In this document: positions 10,686-22,480 of the stretch, piece by piece
Layout of the letters: every line of letters begins with the position of its first letter
Numbering within the stretch: position 1 is the first letter of the stretch
Origin: Cycas panzhihuaensis
Taxonomy: Eukaryota; Cycadophyta
DNA: 64,000 bases
NCBI GenBank assembly: GCA_023213395.1
Contig: CM041465.1
Coordinates: 10,974,001 to 11,038,000 of the forward strand
Reading direction: 5' to 3'
Program-made: the position numbers and the translations under genes
The notes under the pieces: generated by a model
The model's input: only the letters and a program-made list of their open reading frames with translations
Told to the model about the DNA's origin: nothing
Databases searched by the model: none

Positions 10686-10947
10686 GTTGTGTTAAACAAA
10701 AGAACTATGGTTTGGAAGGGGGACTTCCCAAAAGAGCTACTGAGACTGGTAAGGATTGATGCACATAGTGGGGAGGCTGACAAAGGCAGTTGATAGGAAT
10801 CATGTGTAAGTTGGGCTAGACCATGGGCCTGTCATGGTCATCTCTCATGAGCCTTCGGGCGTTGATGTATAAGGTTTGGGGACCTGGTTAAAACCCCTTC
10901 AATATTATTTTACCTTATCAAAAAAAAAAAAAAGGATTATTGCACCT

Positions 10948-12594
10948 TTAAAAAAGGAAAAAAAAAAAAAAGAAGAAAAGAGAAAAAAAGAAGAATTCAG
11001 AGAGAAAGAAACTTGGAGTTATAGAAACCTATACTATGCTATTGAAGTCTAATTTTTTAAGACATGTTGAGGTACTTTATCTTCTACAAATTTTTAATTC
11101 AATCTCTAATATTTTTTCAAGAAATTTGGCAATGCTTTCTTCCATTCTCCTTGCTTTCTACCATTCTCCTTTGCTTTCTTAAAGCTTTCTTGGTGATATT
11201 ATGTCTAGTTTATGTTCTCTCCCCCATTTCAATTCAAATATTACTTCTATTTGTTATTTCCTTAGGTAAATCTTGGTTGGAAGGCCATCCCTTTATGGGA
11301 TCTATAGGGGTTGTCTATAATGAAGAGAGATCTTCCTCTTCATTCTAATATATAGTTTCTCCCTCATATTCTCCATAGCATTCAGGGTTTCTCAAGAGAT
11401 TTTCATCTCATCTTTCCCTTTTTTATGGTGGTTGTTCTCTAATATTTTCTCAAAATTTCCCTTCTTACTACTTGTTTTAAAGGAAAAAAATTGGTGAAAT
11501 ATTGGTTATAAATGAGAGATTGCTATCTTGAGGAACAAATATCATCATTTATATAGAGGAATTGTATGGTTCTTTGGCATACTTTCCTTGATTCTTAACT
11601 TCTCTATTCCTTTTTTATTTTGAAAAAATAAAGATGCATAAATAGGAAAGAGTGAGAAGAATAAACTTTGTATTCCTTCAAGCTATTTTCTTTTATAAGA
11701 GATAAGATAAATTCATCAACCTTGTGGTTGCATGAGACATAAAAATCTTTTTATGCTCCTAGTTTGGCCTCTTAATGAATTGTATGAGTAAACATATGAT
11801 TTCATTTTAATTGTAAAACTTGTATATTATATTTTATGGGTTGAATTCTTTCTTAGAAACCCCTTTATACTTTAAAATTGGAAATTTTATTAGAAAAGGC
11901 ATATATACAAGTTGATGGACCTTACAAGGAGCTTCATACCTTTTCAATTTTCATCAATTGGTATGTATGAAAGGTTTCTTTTACAAAGTTTATTTCTTAC
12001 ATCTTTTCATTTGAAATAAAAGGTTACTTTAAAAAATTTAGAAAGTAGTTCCTTTTGGTATTGCCAAAGTTTGCTTTTAAAAAATTTTAAAAAACTAAAA
12101 GTATGTATAATTTTCCTTCTTAGTAAGATTTAAGGTGTGGTTCTTTTAGCTTTATTATTCTCTTTGATAATTTTATAAGTGCATGATTATATCATTATTT
12201 TTTATCTGTTCTTCATTTGATTAAACTTAAAACATTAAAAGTGTAAGGAAATGAATAATAAAAAATGAGAAAATACAATAAAAACATTGTCAGTGTAGCT
12301 TTGAACTCAAATCTCCTCTACTTGATTGTGTAGGCTAGTATATTCTTTTACTGAATGCCTTTCGCATATCCTAGACTCTTACCTTCTAAATCATCTATAA
12401 CTAAATAATACAAACACGTAGAGACTCCTTCTTAGGAGTTGGTACAAGAGGTATCAAGGTTTCCACAAGTTCATATATCTCTTAATATTTACCTAAAATA
12501 AAAGAAACATAATAGTATTGAGAGGTACTTAGCCTAGGTTCGATTCCCAAACAACCACTAATATCATACTTTCTTTAATTAAAGCTGAGGATAA
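10948..12594. other. AT-rich stretch without recognisable genes
   Basis: An A-rich tract (10948-10996, runs of A with AAGAAG) follows the LINE. The rest holds only short open frames with low-complexity Phe/Leu/Ile-rich products, such as the 94-codon frame at 11064. I find no LTR pair or conserved motif. A tRNA-like GGTTCGATTCCC at 12538 looks like a B box but has no cloverleaf around it. Confidence 0.5.
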
Positions 12595-13270
12595 AGTCAT
12601 TGTTAGTGCCATTGCTGAGGCTATCTAGCTTAGGAGGATTCTTGAATTGCTTGGACTTAGTTAAACACAAGCTACATCTTAATTTTATGGTATTCAAAGT
12701 GTTATCAAACTAACCAAGAATCCTATGTTGCATGTTAGAAAAAAGCACATCAAGGTTCACCATCACTTTATTGGGGAGCATGTATAAGATGGTGAGATTG
12801 ATTTGATCTACAAGCCTACCAAAGAATAGATTGTAGATATCTTCATAAAAGCACTCTCTCGCATCAAATTCAAAAGGTTTTAGCTTGGCCTTAATGTTAG
12901 AATTAATGAAATCATCATTGAGAGAGGGTGATAGAAGAATTAATATTTATTTCATTAATTCATTCATGTATCTTTATATCATTAATATAATGTTGTATAT
13001 ATTTATAACGCGGGCTCTATTTCATGTAAATAGGTTTTATCACAACTTGATATTGTGAACCTAGCAATGTGGGGTTGTATTTTGTCCTCATATTAAGGTG
13101 TTATAGGTTAGTATAATCATGCAAAGTATATTTGACACCTTGCATGGTCCTTTGTTTTACTTTCCTTTACTTTTTTTGTAATTGCCTCTTTTTGTTTAAT
13201 GTACGAGGTATTTTTCATATTATATTATACTTTGATTTCTCATTAATTAATGAATATAAGAATTTTGAAT
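12595..13270 (+). mobile_element. Copia-3 fragment: RNase H end, polypurine tract and 3' LTR
   Basis: The plus strand reads EAIWLRRILELLG, then KNPMLHVRKKHIKVHHHFI and IYKPTKE-IVDIFIKALSRI. This is the C-terminal half of a Ty1/copia RNase H, the last pol domain, with several stops. GAGAGAGGG at 12920-12928 acts as polypurine tract and TGATAGAAGAATTAAT at 12929 as LTR start. The LTR end is not defined; 13270 is approximate. The 5' part of the element is absent. Confidence 0.7.
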
Positions 13271-13401
13271 TGGAGCATTAAACACCACTTCTTATACTTT
13301 CATTTTTTTTTATTTTTTATTAATTGTGTAAATATTTTAGGATGTCATAAGTCTTGAATCTAGGTTAGATAGACATCCATCCTTCTTCATTATATTCCAA
13401 G

Positions 13402-15112
13402 CTCTCTAAATGTGAGTTTAGTAAGTTTGAACTATGATACCTTGGTTACATTATCTCCATAGAAGGTGTTTAGGTCAAACTTAACAAGATAATAGTTATT
13501 ACAAACTAGACAACCCTAGAAAACCTTACCCATTTATGCACTTTCTTAAGGCTTACAAGATTCTATAGATAGTTCATTCCAAATTATGTAACCTTAATGT
13601 CACCATTAACTAATTTACTCTAAAAGGAATTTTTTTAAATGGTCATCTATTACTAATAATGCCTTTTTTCATCTTAAATAAGTTATGTCCTCCACTCTAG
13701 TCTTGGCCACACTAGACTTCTCCCAACCATTCTAACTTCAATGCAACATATTAGGTTTTGGTTTAAGTTTAGTCCTTATATAAAACCTATACCCAATTAC
13801 TTTTGAAAGACAAAACTTAAAGACCATGAGTGTAGATTGTCAATCTACCAAAAACAAATAAAGTCCGTTCTTCATGATATTAAGAAATAGTGATAATATT
13901 TCATTAGATCAAAATTCACTATTCTAACTAATCGCCATAGCCTTTATCACTTATTAGACCAACCAGTTCTATCTAAGGAATAGGCTAAATGGGTTGAGTA
14001 TCTCCAAGTTTTTGACTCCATGATCACTTATAAAAAGGCCAAGATAATGTACTAGCATATGCTCTTTATTACCTCCTAATTGACTTATCCCTTATTCTTT
14101 CATAGGAATCCTCCATTCATGCCATCCTATATGGGTACAAGACATGGCTCAAAGAAACTAGTCACAACTTGATTATGACAAATGGGTAAACAAAGTTCAT
14201 AGTTAAAAAAATGGTCCATATAGAATAATCTCCTTCTATATAGAAATTACATATTCGTCTACTTAGCCTCTAACTTTATTCCTCAAGTCTTAGTAGAATA
14301 CCACTCTACTTCGTTAGGAGGCCATTCCAAATTTGATAAAACCTACTAACAAAGTTATTCTGACTTCTTCTAGTTATACATGAGATAATCCATTTTAGAT
14401 TTTATTTTAGAATATAATACATATTAGCATAATAAAGCTAACACCAAAGCTCGACCAAATCTATTATAACCACTCCACATTCCATAATGGAAATCATAAG
14501 ATATTTCCATGGACTTCATTATGGGTCTCCCTCTATCTCCTAGGTATGACTTTATATTAGTGGTCATTAATCACATGAAAAAATATGTATACTTTTTGCC
14601 AACCCACACTTCATATAAAGCATCATGTATTATAGATATATACCTCAAAATGATATTTTGTTTGTATGGCTTTTTATCAACTATAGTTTAAGATTGAGAT
14701 CCAAAGTTTGCTAGCCCCTTCTGGCAAAAGCTCTTTCAAGCCTTAGGTACACCATTCAATATGAGTTCTACCTATTAGCTCTAAATAAATGTATAATTAG
14801 AGGTTCTTAATATAACACTAAAAACTTTTGTATGTTGTTATGTTTCTAAATACCAAACAAGATAGTCATCATGGCTAGCACTAGCAAAATACTAGTATAT
14901 TTTCTCTTACCACTAACTCATAGGGATATCTCCATTCATGCCCCTTTATGATTACCTGCCACCATCCCACCATATACTAGAAACTAACCTTTACACCATA
15001 ACTATATAATAAAAACTACAACATATGGACTAAATCCTAGAAACCCTTAAGTATAATCTAGTTGTAGCCTAGAACTGAATAAAGCAATTAGTAAACTATC
15101 ATTATTCAAATC
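13402..15112 (+). pseudogene. Chromovirus-2 pol, left part (RT end, RNase H, integrase)
   Basis: The plus strand gives KCEFSKFEL and YLGYIIS-EGV (RT connection), FLRLTRFYR-FIPNYVTLMSPL (RNase H start), LLDQPVLSKE-AKWVEYLQ (RNase H end), then LGGHSKFDKTY, NTKARPNLL, DISMDFIMGLP and DPKFASPFWQKLF (integrase zinc region and core). The catalytic Asp residues of MDFI and of DPKF remain, but stops are frequent. The catalytic RT palm is missing on the left. It is cut at 15112 by copia-1 and continues at 22042. Confidence 0.8.
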
Positions 15113-15516
15113 TATTGAAATAGGTATCGTATGCAACATCAGGATCAAATGTAAAGCATACATAATTTATAAATAGACATTGCACAGATACATAGGGTGT
15201 GGTAGGTGGAAAACCCCTTCTGGGGAAGAAAAAACACCTCTAAATCTAAAGTTGAATTGACTCTTAAATATATACAATACAAACTTTTGAACTTTGACCC
15301 AACCAACCTACACCAGACAAAACCTCCTCTAGACAGCCTCCTAGATTCTAGGAAGAGATTTTTAAGGAGTAAATGGTTTGTTAGAATGGGAAGTTGCTCA
15401 TTTAAATGAGCATACATAATTAACATTTATTAAACAAAACCCTATAAAATAAACTTTAGTGACTTAAATTTACATTTAAGACATGTCACATAAAGATAAC
15501 ATTAACATTCCTAACA
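15113..15516 (-). repeat. 3' LTR of copia-1
   Basis: Minus-strand LTR TGTTAGGAATGTTAA ... TTTCAATA. The final CA has become TA (plus strand starts TATTGAAATAGG, against TGTTGAAATAGG in the other copy). It is about 91-92% identical to 21634-22036. It is flanked on the left by the target duplication AAATC. Confidence 0.95.
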
Positions 15517-15599
15517 TCTCGCTTTAATGTTGGCTTTTGTATAATATAGAAGATAAAAAAGGTTTTCATCATGTTGATCCCCCTTTGATGGAGACTTCT

Positions 15600-15960
15600 T
15601 TTATCTTTAATAAATCTCACAGTTTAAAAACTTCACTTCTATCAATGATTTGGTAAGAATACCAGCAACCTGTAGATCTATAGGACAATAAGATAAATGA
15701 ATAATATCATTAGTAACAAGATTATGTATAAAATGTTGATGTAATTCTATATACTTAGTTCTTGAATGAGTAACAGGATTAGTAGCAATAGTAATAGCTC
15801 CTTGATTATCAACTTTAAGTTTAATATAAGAGTTAGGAAACATACCAAGTTCACTTAAAAGATATTTGATCTATAATGTTTTTTTGTTGGCTTCAATAAG
15901 TGCTCGATATTTAGCTTTTGTTGATGACAATGCTAGAGCCTACATCTTTTTACTAGACCA
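15600..15960 (-). pseudogene. RNase H of copia-1
   Basis: The 78-codon frame at 15843-15607 contains KLKVDNQGAITIATNPVTHS, RTKYIELHQHFI and GILTKSLIEVKF. This matches the conserved copia RNase H end (DNQAAI-IA-NPV-H-RTKHIEI-HF, DI-TK-L). The upstream part to about 15960 is broken by stops. It is the last pol domain before the 3' LTR, as expected. Confidence 0.85.
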
Positions 15961-16479
15961 AGTAATAGGTGAGGAATCTAAGAAAAAAATGTAATCAGCT
16001 ATTGATTTTCAATCATCAGAGTCTCCTGCCCAGTTTGAATCAGTGTACCCTATTAATTTTATATTATTATTATAAAGGTTATAAGTTAAGCCATAAAAAA
16101 TAGTACTTTGAAGATATCTAAAAATTCATTTGGTGGCCTTCCAATGTGACTCGTGCAGTTTTTGCATATATCTAAAACATATAGTAACAGCATAGGAGAT
16201 ATCAGGTTGAGTATGTGATAAATAAATTAGACTACCAATGAGCCGCTTATATAATGTCAGATCACAAAGTGGTGTAGAACAATCAATAGATAGCGTAACT
16301 CCTAATTATAAGGGATTAGGTGTAGGTTTAGCATTTTCCATGTTAAACCTTTTAATTAAGTCTAAGATATATTTAGATTGGGATATTGTTATTTTTGAAT
16401 CAGTTTGATAAATTTGTAATTCGAGTAAATAATGTAAAAGATCTAAATCGGTCATTTCAAATTTATTCATCAAGATCAA

Positions 16480-17061
16480 TTTTAGTTGATGAATATTGAT
16501 GGTGGAGGTTCCTATGATGATGATATCATCAACATATAGAATTAATATAGCAATGTTATTATTTTCACATTTAAAGTAGAGGTTTGGATCACTAATACAT
16601 CTAGTGTATCCATTTTGAGTAAGATAATCATCTTCCTTTGGGTACTAAGCTCAAGGAGTTTGTTTCAATCCATAGATTGATTTTTTTAACTTGCAAACCA
16701 AGTTAGGATTGTCAACAGAGCTAGGAGGTTGAGTCATATAGATTTCTTCTTTGAAACCACCATTTAAAAAAGTGCTCTTAACATCCATTTGATGGATTTC
16801 CAAACTAAATTTAGCTACTAAAGTAATAACAATTTTGATAGTATTTATTTTAGTGATAGGGATGAAGGTTTCATTATAATTGATACCATCAATTTGTAAG
16901 AAACCTTTTGCAAATAAGCAAGCTTTATGTTTTTCAACAGCTTCTTTTGAATTAAACTTAGTTCGATATACCCATTTACAATCAACTATATTCTTTCTTG
17001 GCAGTAAAGTAATAAGATCCCAAGTTGAATTCTTTTTTAGAGAATCTATTTCAGCTTGCAT
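16480..17061 (-). pseudogene. Reverse transcriptase of copia-1
   Basis: A 136-codon uninterrupted frame (17061-16651) holds [20 protein letters not shown], then [29 protein letters not shown] and [14 protein letters not shown], all diagnostic of copia RT. After one break the minus strand at about 16535-16500 reads ILILYVDDIIII, so the catalytic YVDD is intact. The enzyme would make the cDNA in the virus-like particle. Stops downstream of YVDD kill it. Confidence 0.92.
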
Positions 17062-17249
17062 GGCTTGCTACCATATGGGATTGTTACTAGCTTGTTTAAA
17101 TATTTTTGGATCATTACTGGCCATTATTTTGGCCATTAGTGCATAATTAGTTTATAGTTTTTGAGAACATATTCCCCTGGTATCTGAAGGATTACCTACG
17201 TCAGATCCAGCATCAGAAAGAGTTTTCTTTACCCATACAGTCTATTTGT

Positions 17250-18330
17250 TTGTTAAAATTTTTGTAGTAATTGGTTGATCTGAAGAAATAGGATGAGGGA
17301 AGGATCTATAGTGGTTGGTTCAGATAGAGTCCAATTCTCGACTTGCATAGATAAGGACTTTATTGTTTCATAGTCAGCTTGTTTTTCTGAAGGGTTAACC
17401 AAATAAGTGTTGGTTAATAAATTCTCAATTAGAAGTTCTACGTAAGTAAAGTTTGATATGAATCCTTCTTCATCAAATATTACATCACGTAATATTGAGA
17501 TCTTATGCGTGATTGGATCTAGAAGTCTATAGGCTTTGCTTTCTTCGCTATAGCCAACAAAGATGTATTTCAAAATTTTTGGATATAGTTTCTTGTGTTT
17601 TTCTCTAGGAACATGTTCCCAAGTAATGCTTCCAAAGATTCTAAGATGTTTAACTAATGGTTTACGACCGGACCATTTCAGTTATGGCATAACATTCTAT
17701 AAATTCCTACTAGGTAGATGATTTAGGAGATAGTTAGAGCAAGAAATTTCTTCTACCCATAACTTTAGATCAAGACTCTTTGCATGTATCATGCATCATG
17801 TCATTTCAATAAGAGTACGATTTTTGCATTCAGCAACACCATTTTGTTGAGGAGTGTAGACAACAGAATGCTAAAATTAAATTTCATGTTTTTTACAAAA
17901 AGAAGTAAACTTACTACTTAGGTATTCTTTAGCATTGTTTGATCTAAAAATTTTAATTTTTGAGTTAGGTTAATTTTCAACAAGTACTTTGAATTCAATA
18001 AAGATGTCAAACACTTGATTTCTAATTTTGAGTATGTACACCCAATATTTTCTTAAAAAATCAATAATGAATATGACAAAATAACGACTTCCAGAGTATG
18101 AAGATACTTGGAATGGTCCACATATATTAGAGTAAACAAGTTCAAGTGTAACTTTCACTCTAAATTGAGTTTGATATGGAAAGGGATCCATGTGTTGCTT
18201 ACTTGTTACGCAGGCTTCACAAACACCATAGACAGTGGTTAGGGGGGAAAGACCATGAGCCATATCATGTCTTCTTAGATAGTAAAGTTTGTCATAGCTA
18301 GTATGGCCAAACCGTGCAGGCCATAATTTA
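17250..18330 (-). pseudogene. Integrase of copia-1
   Basis: 18263-17970 reads VCEACVTSKQHMDPFP (second half of the HHCC zinc finger), LELVYSNICGPFQVSSYSGS and YFVIFIIDFLRKYWVYILK. The first catalytic Asp, normally in HSDICGP, is Asn here (YSNICGP), which would inactivate the DDE triad. 17573-17253 carries KYIFVGYSEESKAYRLLDP, the conserved C-terminal copia motif (FVGYS-SKGYR-Y-P). Frames between are broken. Confidence 0.88.
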
Positions 18331-18499
18331 TTGACTGAGTTAGATTTAGCTATAAAGGCACTAAAGGAACTTGTTTTAATATGTTGTAAACTAGTTAGAT
18401 TATAGAGACATGTTTTATGGTCAATAGGTCCACAGGCGATTGATTTGAATTTATTTAAATGTTCTTTAATAACAAATTTATCTTTCCATAAGTTGACAA

Positions 18500-18760
18500 C
18501 AAGGTCTTTCTAGCATATTTGATAAACATAAAGAAGGTTTGGTAATAAACTAGGAATGTAGAATACTTCCTTGATTAAACCATCTTTCAGGGTGACATCA
18601 CCTGATCTTTTGACTTTGAGTTGAGATCCACTCCCAAAAGAAATCTCTTCTTCAGAGTTAGAATCGAATTGATAAGTGCTTAAATACTCCTGGTGTCCTG
18701 TCATGTGATGGGAAGTACCAAATTCAAGAATCCATTGCGGTGATAGACTAGATGGAGCAA
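18500..18760 (-). pseudogene. Protease of copia-1, active site lost
   Basis: The minus strand reads SPQWILEFGTSHHMTG, where copia proteases have WILDSGASHHMTG. The catalytic Asp and Ser of the DSG triplet are changed to Glu and Phe. The downstream frame 18704-18510 keeps SFGSGSQLKVKRSGDVTLKD and IPSLLPNLLYV, the conserved region leading into the pre-integrase segment. This protein could not process its polyprotein. Confidence 0.88.
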
Positions 18761-18869
18761 CGAAGGCTGAAGTTGTGGTAGTTAAAGAATGATTGTAAGA
18801 TTGGGATCAAGATTGAATTCCCTTAGAAGCTTTCCAAGATTTTAAAGCTATCATATTTTTATAGACATC

Positions 18870-19763
18870 AATAGTGTGTCCCTTTTTGTGGCAATAAGCA
18901 CAACTAATGTTCTATGAAGGATTTACAGTATTCCATTTTGGAATAGACTATTTAGAGGTATTTTGGTATCTTAGTGGTCCAAAATACTTAGTATTATTTT
19001 GAGAAGTAGTTGGTGGACTTCTTTGAGGTTTCTGAAACTTAAGATTACTATTATAATTATTTTGATGTTTAGTTTTATTTTGTGGCTTTGATTTTGAAAA
19101 GAAAGCCTGAGAAGGATCTTTTAATTTTCCAGTTTGAATCAACATTGTTTGGCATTCTATCAGTTGATTTGTTAACTGATTGAAGGTTGCTGGTGAATTA
19201 CTAGCTTATTGTCTAGCAATCTTGAATAGATTAAAATGCTTTGGAAGTTTATTTATTTCTAAATAGATGAGTGTATTATCATCTTTGGTGTGTGTGTTTT
19301 TTTCTTCTTTATCACCTACTTTTATTAAATATTTAATATAATTTCCTAATTCTTTGTTGATAAGTTAAATTTTTGATAAGGAATCTTCGACTTTGGAAAA
19401 GTCATCATAATTGAGATCATACAATTATTGTTCTATAATAGCTAATTATTGAGAGTCGACCCTGTCATACTTTTCCTTGAGAGTATTCCAGACAGCGGCA
19501 AGATCATCTGAATCATAGAATTGGTAACTAATGTTTAGTGAAAGAGATGTTAGGATGGTGCCTAGGGCTCCATCACAATTCATCAGATAGACCATATAGC
19601 TTTCTAATGTTTCATCTTTTGGTTTTACAAATTCACATATAACATATTGCCATAACTTTTGTTGTTTAAGTTGATGGGATATTTGATTTCTCTAGTCGAC
19701 ATAATTTGAGCTATTTAAAACTGTAATTGGTATAAAGGTGATTGTTTCTGGTATAAGTGCCAT
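18870..19763 (-). pseudogene. Gag of copia-1
   Basis: The likely start codon is at 19763. The translation runs through NYVDWRNQISHQL and LWQYVICEF (UBN2-like copia Gag), and DDLAAVWNTLKEKYD, with stops. A basic Asn/Lys-rich stretch follows (19145-18948). A damaged zinc knuckle CAYCHKKGHTIDVYK has its last Cys replaced by Tyr. Gag would form the particle and bind RNA. Confidence 0.8.
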
Positions 19764-21619
19764 ATTGGGAATTAGGAACGACATTTAGAGATCTTTTTAG
19801 AGAAAAATTTGAATAGGTTTGGCAGAAAATGTAGGTGAATAAAGTGAATAAGTTACAAGAATTGATTCATTAAATGACACTAAACATAAGAGTAATCCTT
19901 TTTTTTTTTGGATTAATTTACCATTAACAAATGATAATTAATAGAGACATTTAATCAAATATTTGTGGGAATTTTAGTTTTGAGAAATAAATAAAAGAGC
20001 TTGAGATCATGGATAGCTTCTCTAGATACCCTCCCCTTAGAGAAAAAGAAAATTAGATTTTGATAAATATTCCCCTCTCTAGATAAAAAAGTTGTTATTA
20101 TTATAACTTTATTTGTTAATGTAGCTTAATGTTTTGAAAAAGTTGAATAGTATAGAATTGATTAAATTAATGATAAAGAAGAGACTTAAGATAGATGGGA
20201 GAAAATTTAACTTAAACAAATTACAAGTTATAAATGAAAAAGATTAAAGATAATTGTTTAAATTTAAGCAAGTTTTGATGCTTCTCAAGATTAGGATACT
20301 TAATGCTCTTAATTATTAAAATAAAAAACAACTTAAAATGGTTTATATGATTAATAATTTCATTATTAAAAATGGTGAAAAAGGGGGGGTTAAAGGATAC
20401 TTTACAGTTTACTTAAATTATGATTTAATTAAGTCATTTTAATAAAGAGTCCAAGGGGGGGGGGGGGAGTAAGTTTTCCTAAAGTTTACTAATACTAAGG
20501 TTTAATTAAATCATTAATTAACTTATAATATAAAAACTTTGTTTAAATTCATTCTCAAGCTACTTTAATATTTATTCAATGATTTATTAAGATCAAAATC
20601 TTAATTGATTTGGAGGGGGGGAGCGAGTGGACCTGACCAAAATATCAACTAGACTATTCTTTTTTTTTTTTAATTAAGTAAAAACCTTATATCATTTCTT
20701 ATTTTATTTTGACGTCCATTTTAGATCAAGAAACCATGCCTATTCTTTGGATCGACTAAGGCGGCGACGATGGCATACGATTGATTGGCTTCATCTATGT
20801 GTTGATCATTCTCCTAGTGATCAAATTGTTGTCTTGGCATTCTCTTGAGGGTGTTTTCTTTCATTAAGTCTTTGTAAGGTCTTCTACATTGAAGGAGGAA
20901 GGTCTTTCAAGTTCTCTTATCTTCGTCAATGGCAGTAACTCCTCTTAACTTTTTTAACTTGATTTCTTATGGTTCCCCTTCTTATGTAGGCTGTCATTGC
21001 ATGTCTCTATAGTCATATGGTGGACAGGTCCATTCGATGGAATTTGGTGGACGAGTTTAGGGCGTTGTCTTCTTTGCATCCTTCTAATTTGCTTCTATAT
21101 GGCCTCTATTAGCAAGTAACAGTTAGAGCTTGCAATGTCCCTAAGCCTCACAGGTGATCGTGACAGGGATCTATCATGCCGTCGTTGAATGTCCTAAGGA
21201 GAATACCTTCTTCTTGGAATCATGACTCAACATTTCGGTCGTCTCACAAGAGAAGGAGAACTATCTCTTTCTTTGTTGACTGTCAATGAGAATAGAGAGG
21301 GTCATGCGACTACCTTGGGGATATTGCTATTGAGAGCTAATGCACTTGTCATCTTAGGCACCCCTGGTATAGGTAATTACTAGCCTATCCTTGGTTATTT
21401 CAAAGGGTTCATACATCCAGTTATCCTCCTGTGCTAGAACATTATTAATATCAAAATTGAAAAGTATGGAGGGTAATGATGGATCTTTTTCAATCCAAGA
21501 AAGGAATCTGATAGGCTTATCTTTGACGAATTCTGCAAAGCCAATGTTATTTTTCATTCTCATACATACCAAGTTTAAGAAGTGCCATTTCAAGAAGGAC
21601 GATGGCAACCTCTTAACCT
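19764..21619 (-). other. Unusually long leader of copia-1
   Basis: About 1.86 kb separates the primer site from the gag start, far more than the few hundred bases usual in copia elements. It includes a run of 13 G (20455-20467), a less AT-rich block at about 20700-21350, and an 84-codon minus-strand frame (21608-21354) with FVKDKPIRFLSWIEKDP and LAQEDNWMYEPFEITKD. I do not recognise this protein. The block may be captured DNA or a later insertion whose ends I cannot define. Confidence 0.5.
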
Positions 21620-22036
21620 ATGCTCTGATACCATGTTGAAATAGGTATCATATGCAACATCAGGATCAAATGTAAAGCACACACCATTCACAAATAGACA
21701 TTACATAGATACATAGGGTGTGGCAGGTGGAAAACCCCTTTTGGGGAAGAAAAACCACCTCTAAATCTAAAGTTGAATTAACTCTTAAATATATACAGTA
21801 CAAAATTTTAAACTTTGACCCAACCAACCTACACCAGACAAAACCTCCTCTAGATAGCCTCCTATATTCTAGGAAGAGCTTTTTAAGGAGTAAATCGTTC
21901 ATTAAAATGGTAGTTGCTCATTTCAACGAACTTACATAGTTAACATTTATTAAACACAACTTTATAAAATAAACTTTAGTGACTTAAATTTACATTTAAG
22001 ACATGTGACATAAAGATAACATTAATATTCCTAACA
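21620..22036 (-). repeat. 5' LTR and primer-binding site of copia-1
   Basis: The LTR occupies 21634-22036 on the minus strand, TGTTAGGAATATTAAT ... CCTATTTCAACA. Just inside it, minus strand 21632-21620 reads ATGGTATCAGAGC, the standard primer site complementary to initiator tRNA-Met. The outer flank 22037-22041 is the target duplication AAATC. Confidence 0.95.
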
Positions 22037-22041
22037 AAATC

Positions 22042-22480
22042 ATAGTTTTAGCATGTATAATCTTCTGTTCCTATGCCTTCAACCCTATAAATAACAATAT
22101 CTCAAATATCATAGGAATCACAAGTTTATTCCTCATTATTATAGCCCTTATAAAGTCCTTTGATGCTTTGGAACTCCTACCCAATATCAAAATTCATAGT
22201 GTCTTCCATGTTTTCTACCATAAGTAATATCTTAATAAGGGCACAAATACACAAATAGTCTATCTATCTTAGATTAAGAATAAACTATCACTATTCCCCT
22301 AGAATATATCTTGTCCAGTAGATAATATTATCTCCAAAATAGGATAATTGTTAAATATTTAGTACATTTGAGTAACTATAAACTAGATGAGGTGACTCAA
22401 GAATCAATAGATTTTATTAAGTAGCATCTATATCTCCTTTACTTTAGGGACTTAGCATCTTATGGGAGGGGACCTATTAC
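22042..22480 (+). pseudogene. Chromovirus-2 pol, right part (GPY/F and chromodomain)
   Basis: Directly after copia-1 the plus strand resumes integrase: HKFIPHYYSPYKVL then LELLPNIKIHSVFHVFYHK (the GPY/F module, YGPY-VL, LP-IHPVFHVS). At about 22340-22465 it reads IIVKYLVHLSNYKLDEVTQE and YLLYFRDLASYGRG, a degenerate chromodomain followed by the pol end. This shows that the two flanks of copia-1 belong to one interrupted gene. Frameshifts and stops are present. Confidence 0.75.

Larger units (their letters stand above)
9519..10947 (+). mobile_element. 5'-truncated LINE with poly(A) tail and target duplication
   Basis: The element body runs from 9535 to a poly(A) ending near 10933. It is flanked by AAGGATTGTTACATCT (9519-9534) and AAGGATTATTGCACCT (10932-10947), a 16-base target duplication with three differences. 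It keeps only the pol C-terminus: RVT zinc-binding domain and RNase H. Endonuclease and most of the RT are missing, as usual when first-strand synthesis stops early. The duplication decay and one major frameshift suggest moderate age. Confidence 0.88.
15113..22036 (-). mobile_element. Copia-1: complete-structure Ty1/copia element, decayed
   Basis: Two LTRs (15113-15516 and 21634-22036) in the same orientation flank a 6.1 kb interior. Both outer ends carry AAATC (15108-15112 and 22037-22041), the 5-base target duplication. On the minus strand the order is primer site, leader, gag, protease, integrase, RT, RNase H, the copia order (integrase before RT). The LTRs differ at about 34 of 404 positions by eye, so the insertion is old. 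It interrupts the integrase C-terminus of chromovirus-2. Confidence 0.95.

Noticed and set aside
12530-12560. tRNA gene suggested by GGTTCGATTCCC
   Set aside because: No A box or cloverleaf can be folded around it.
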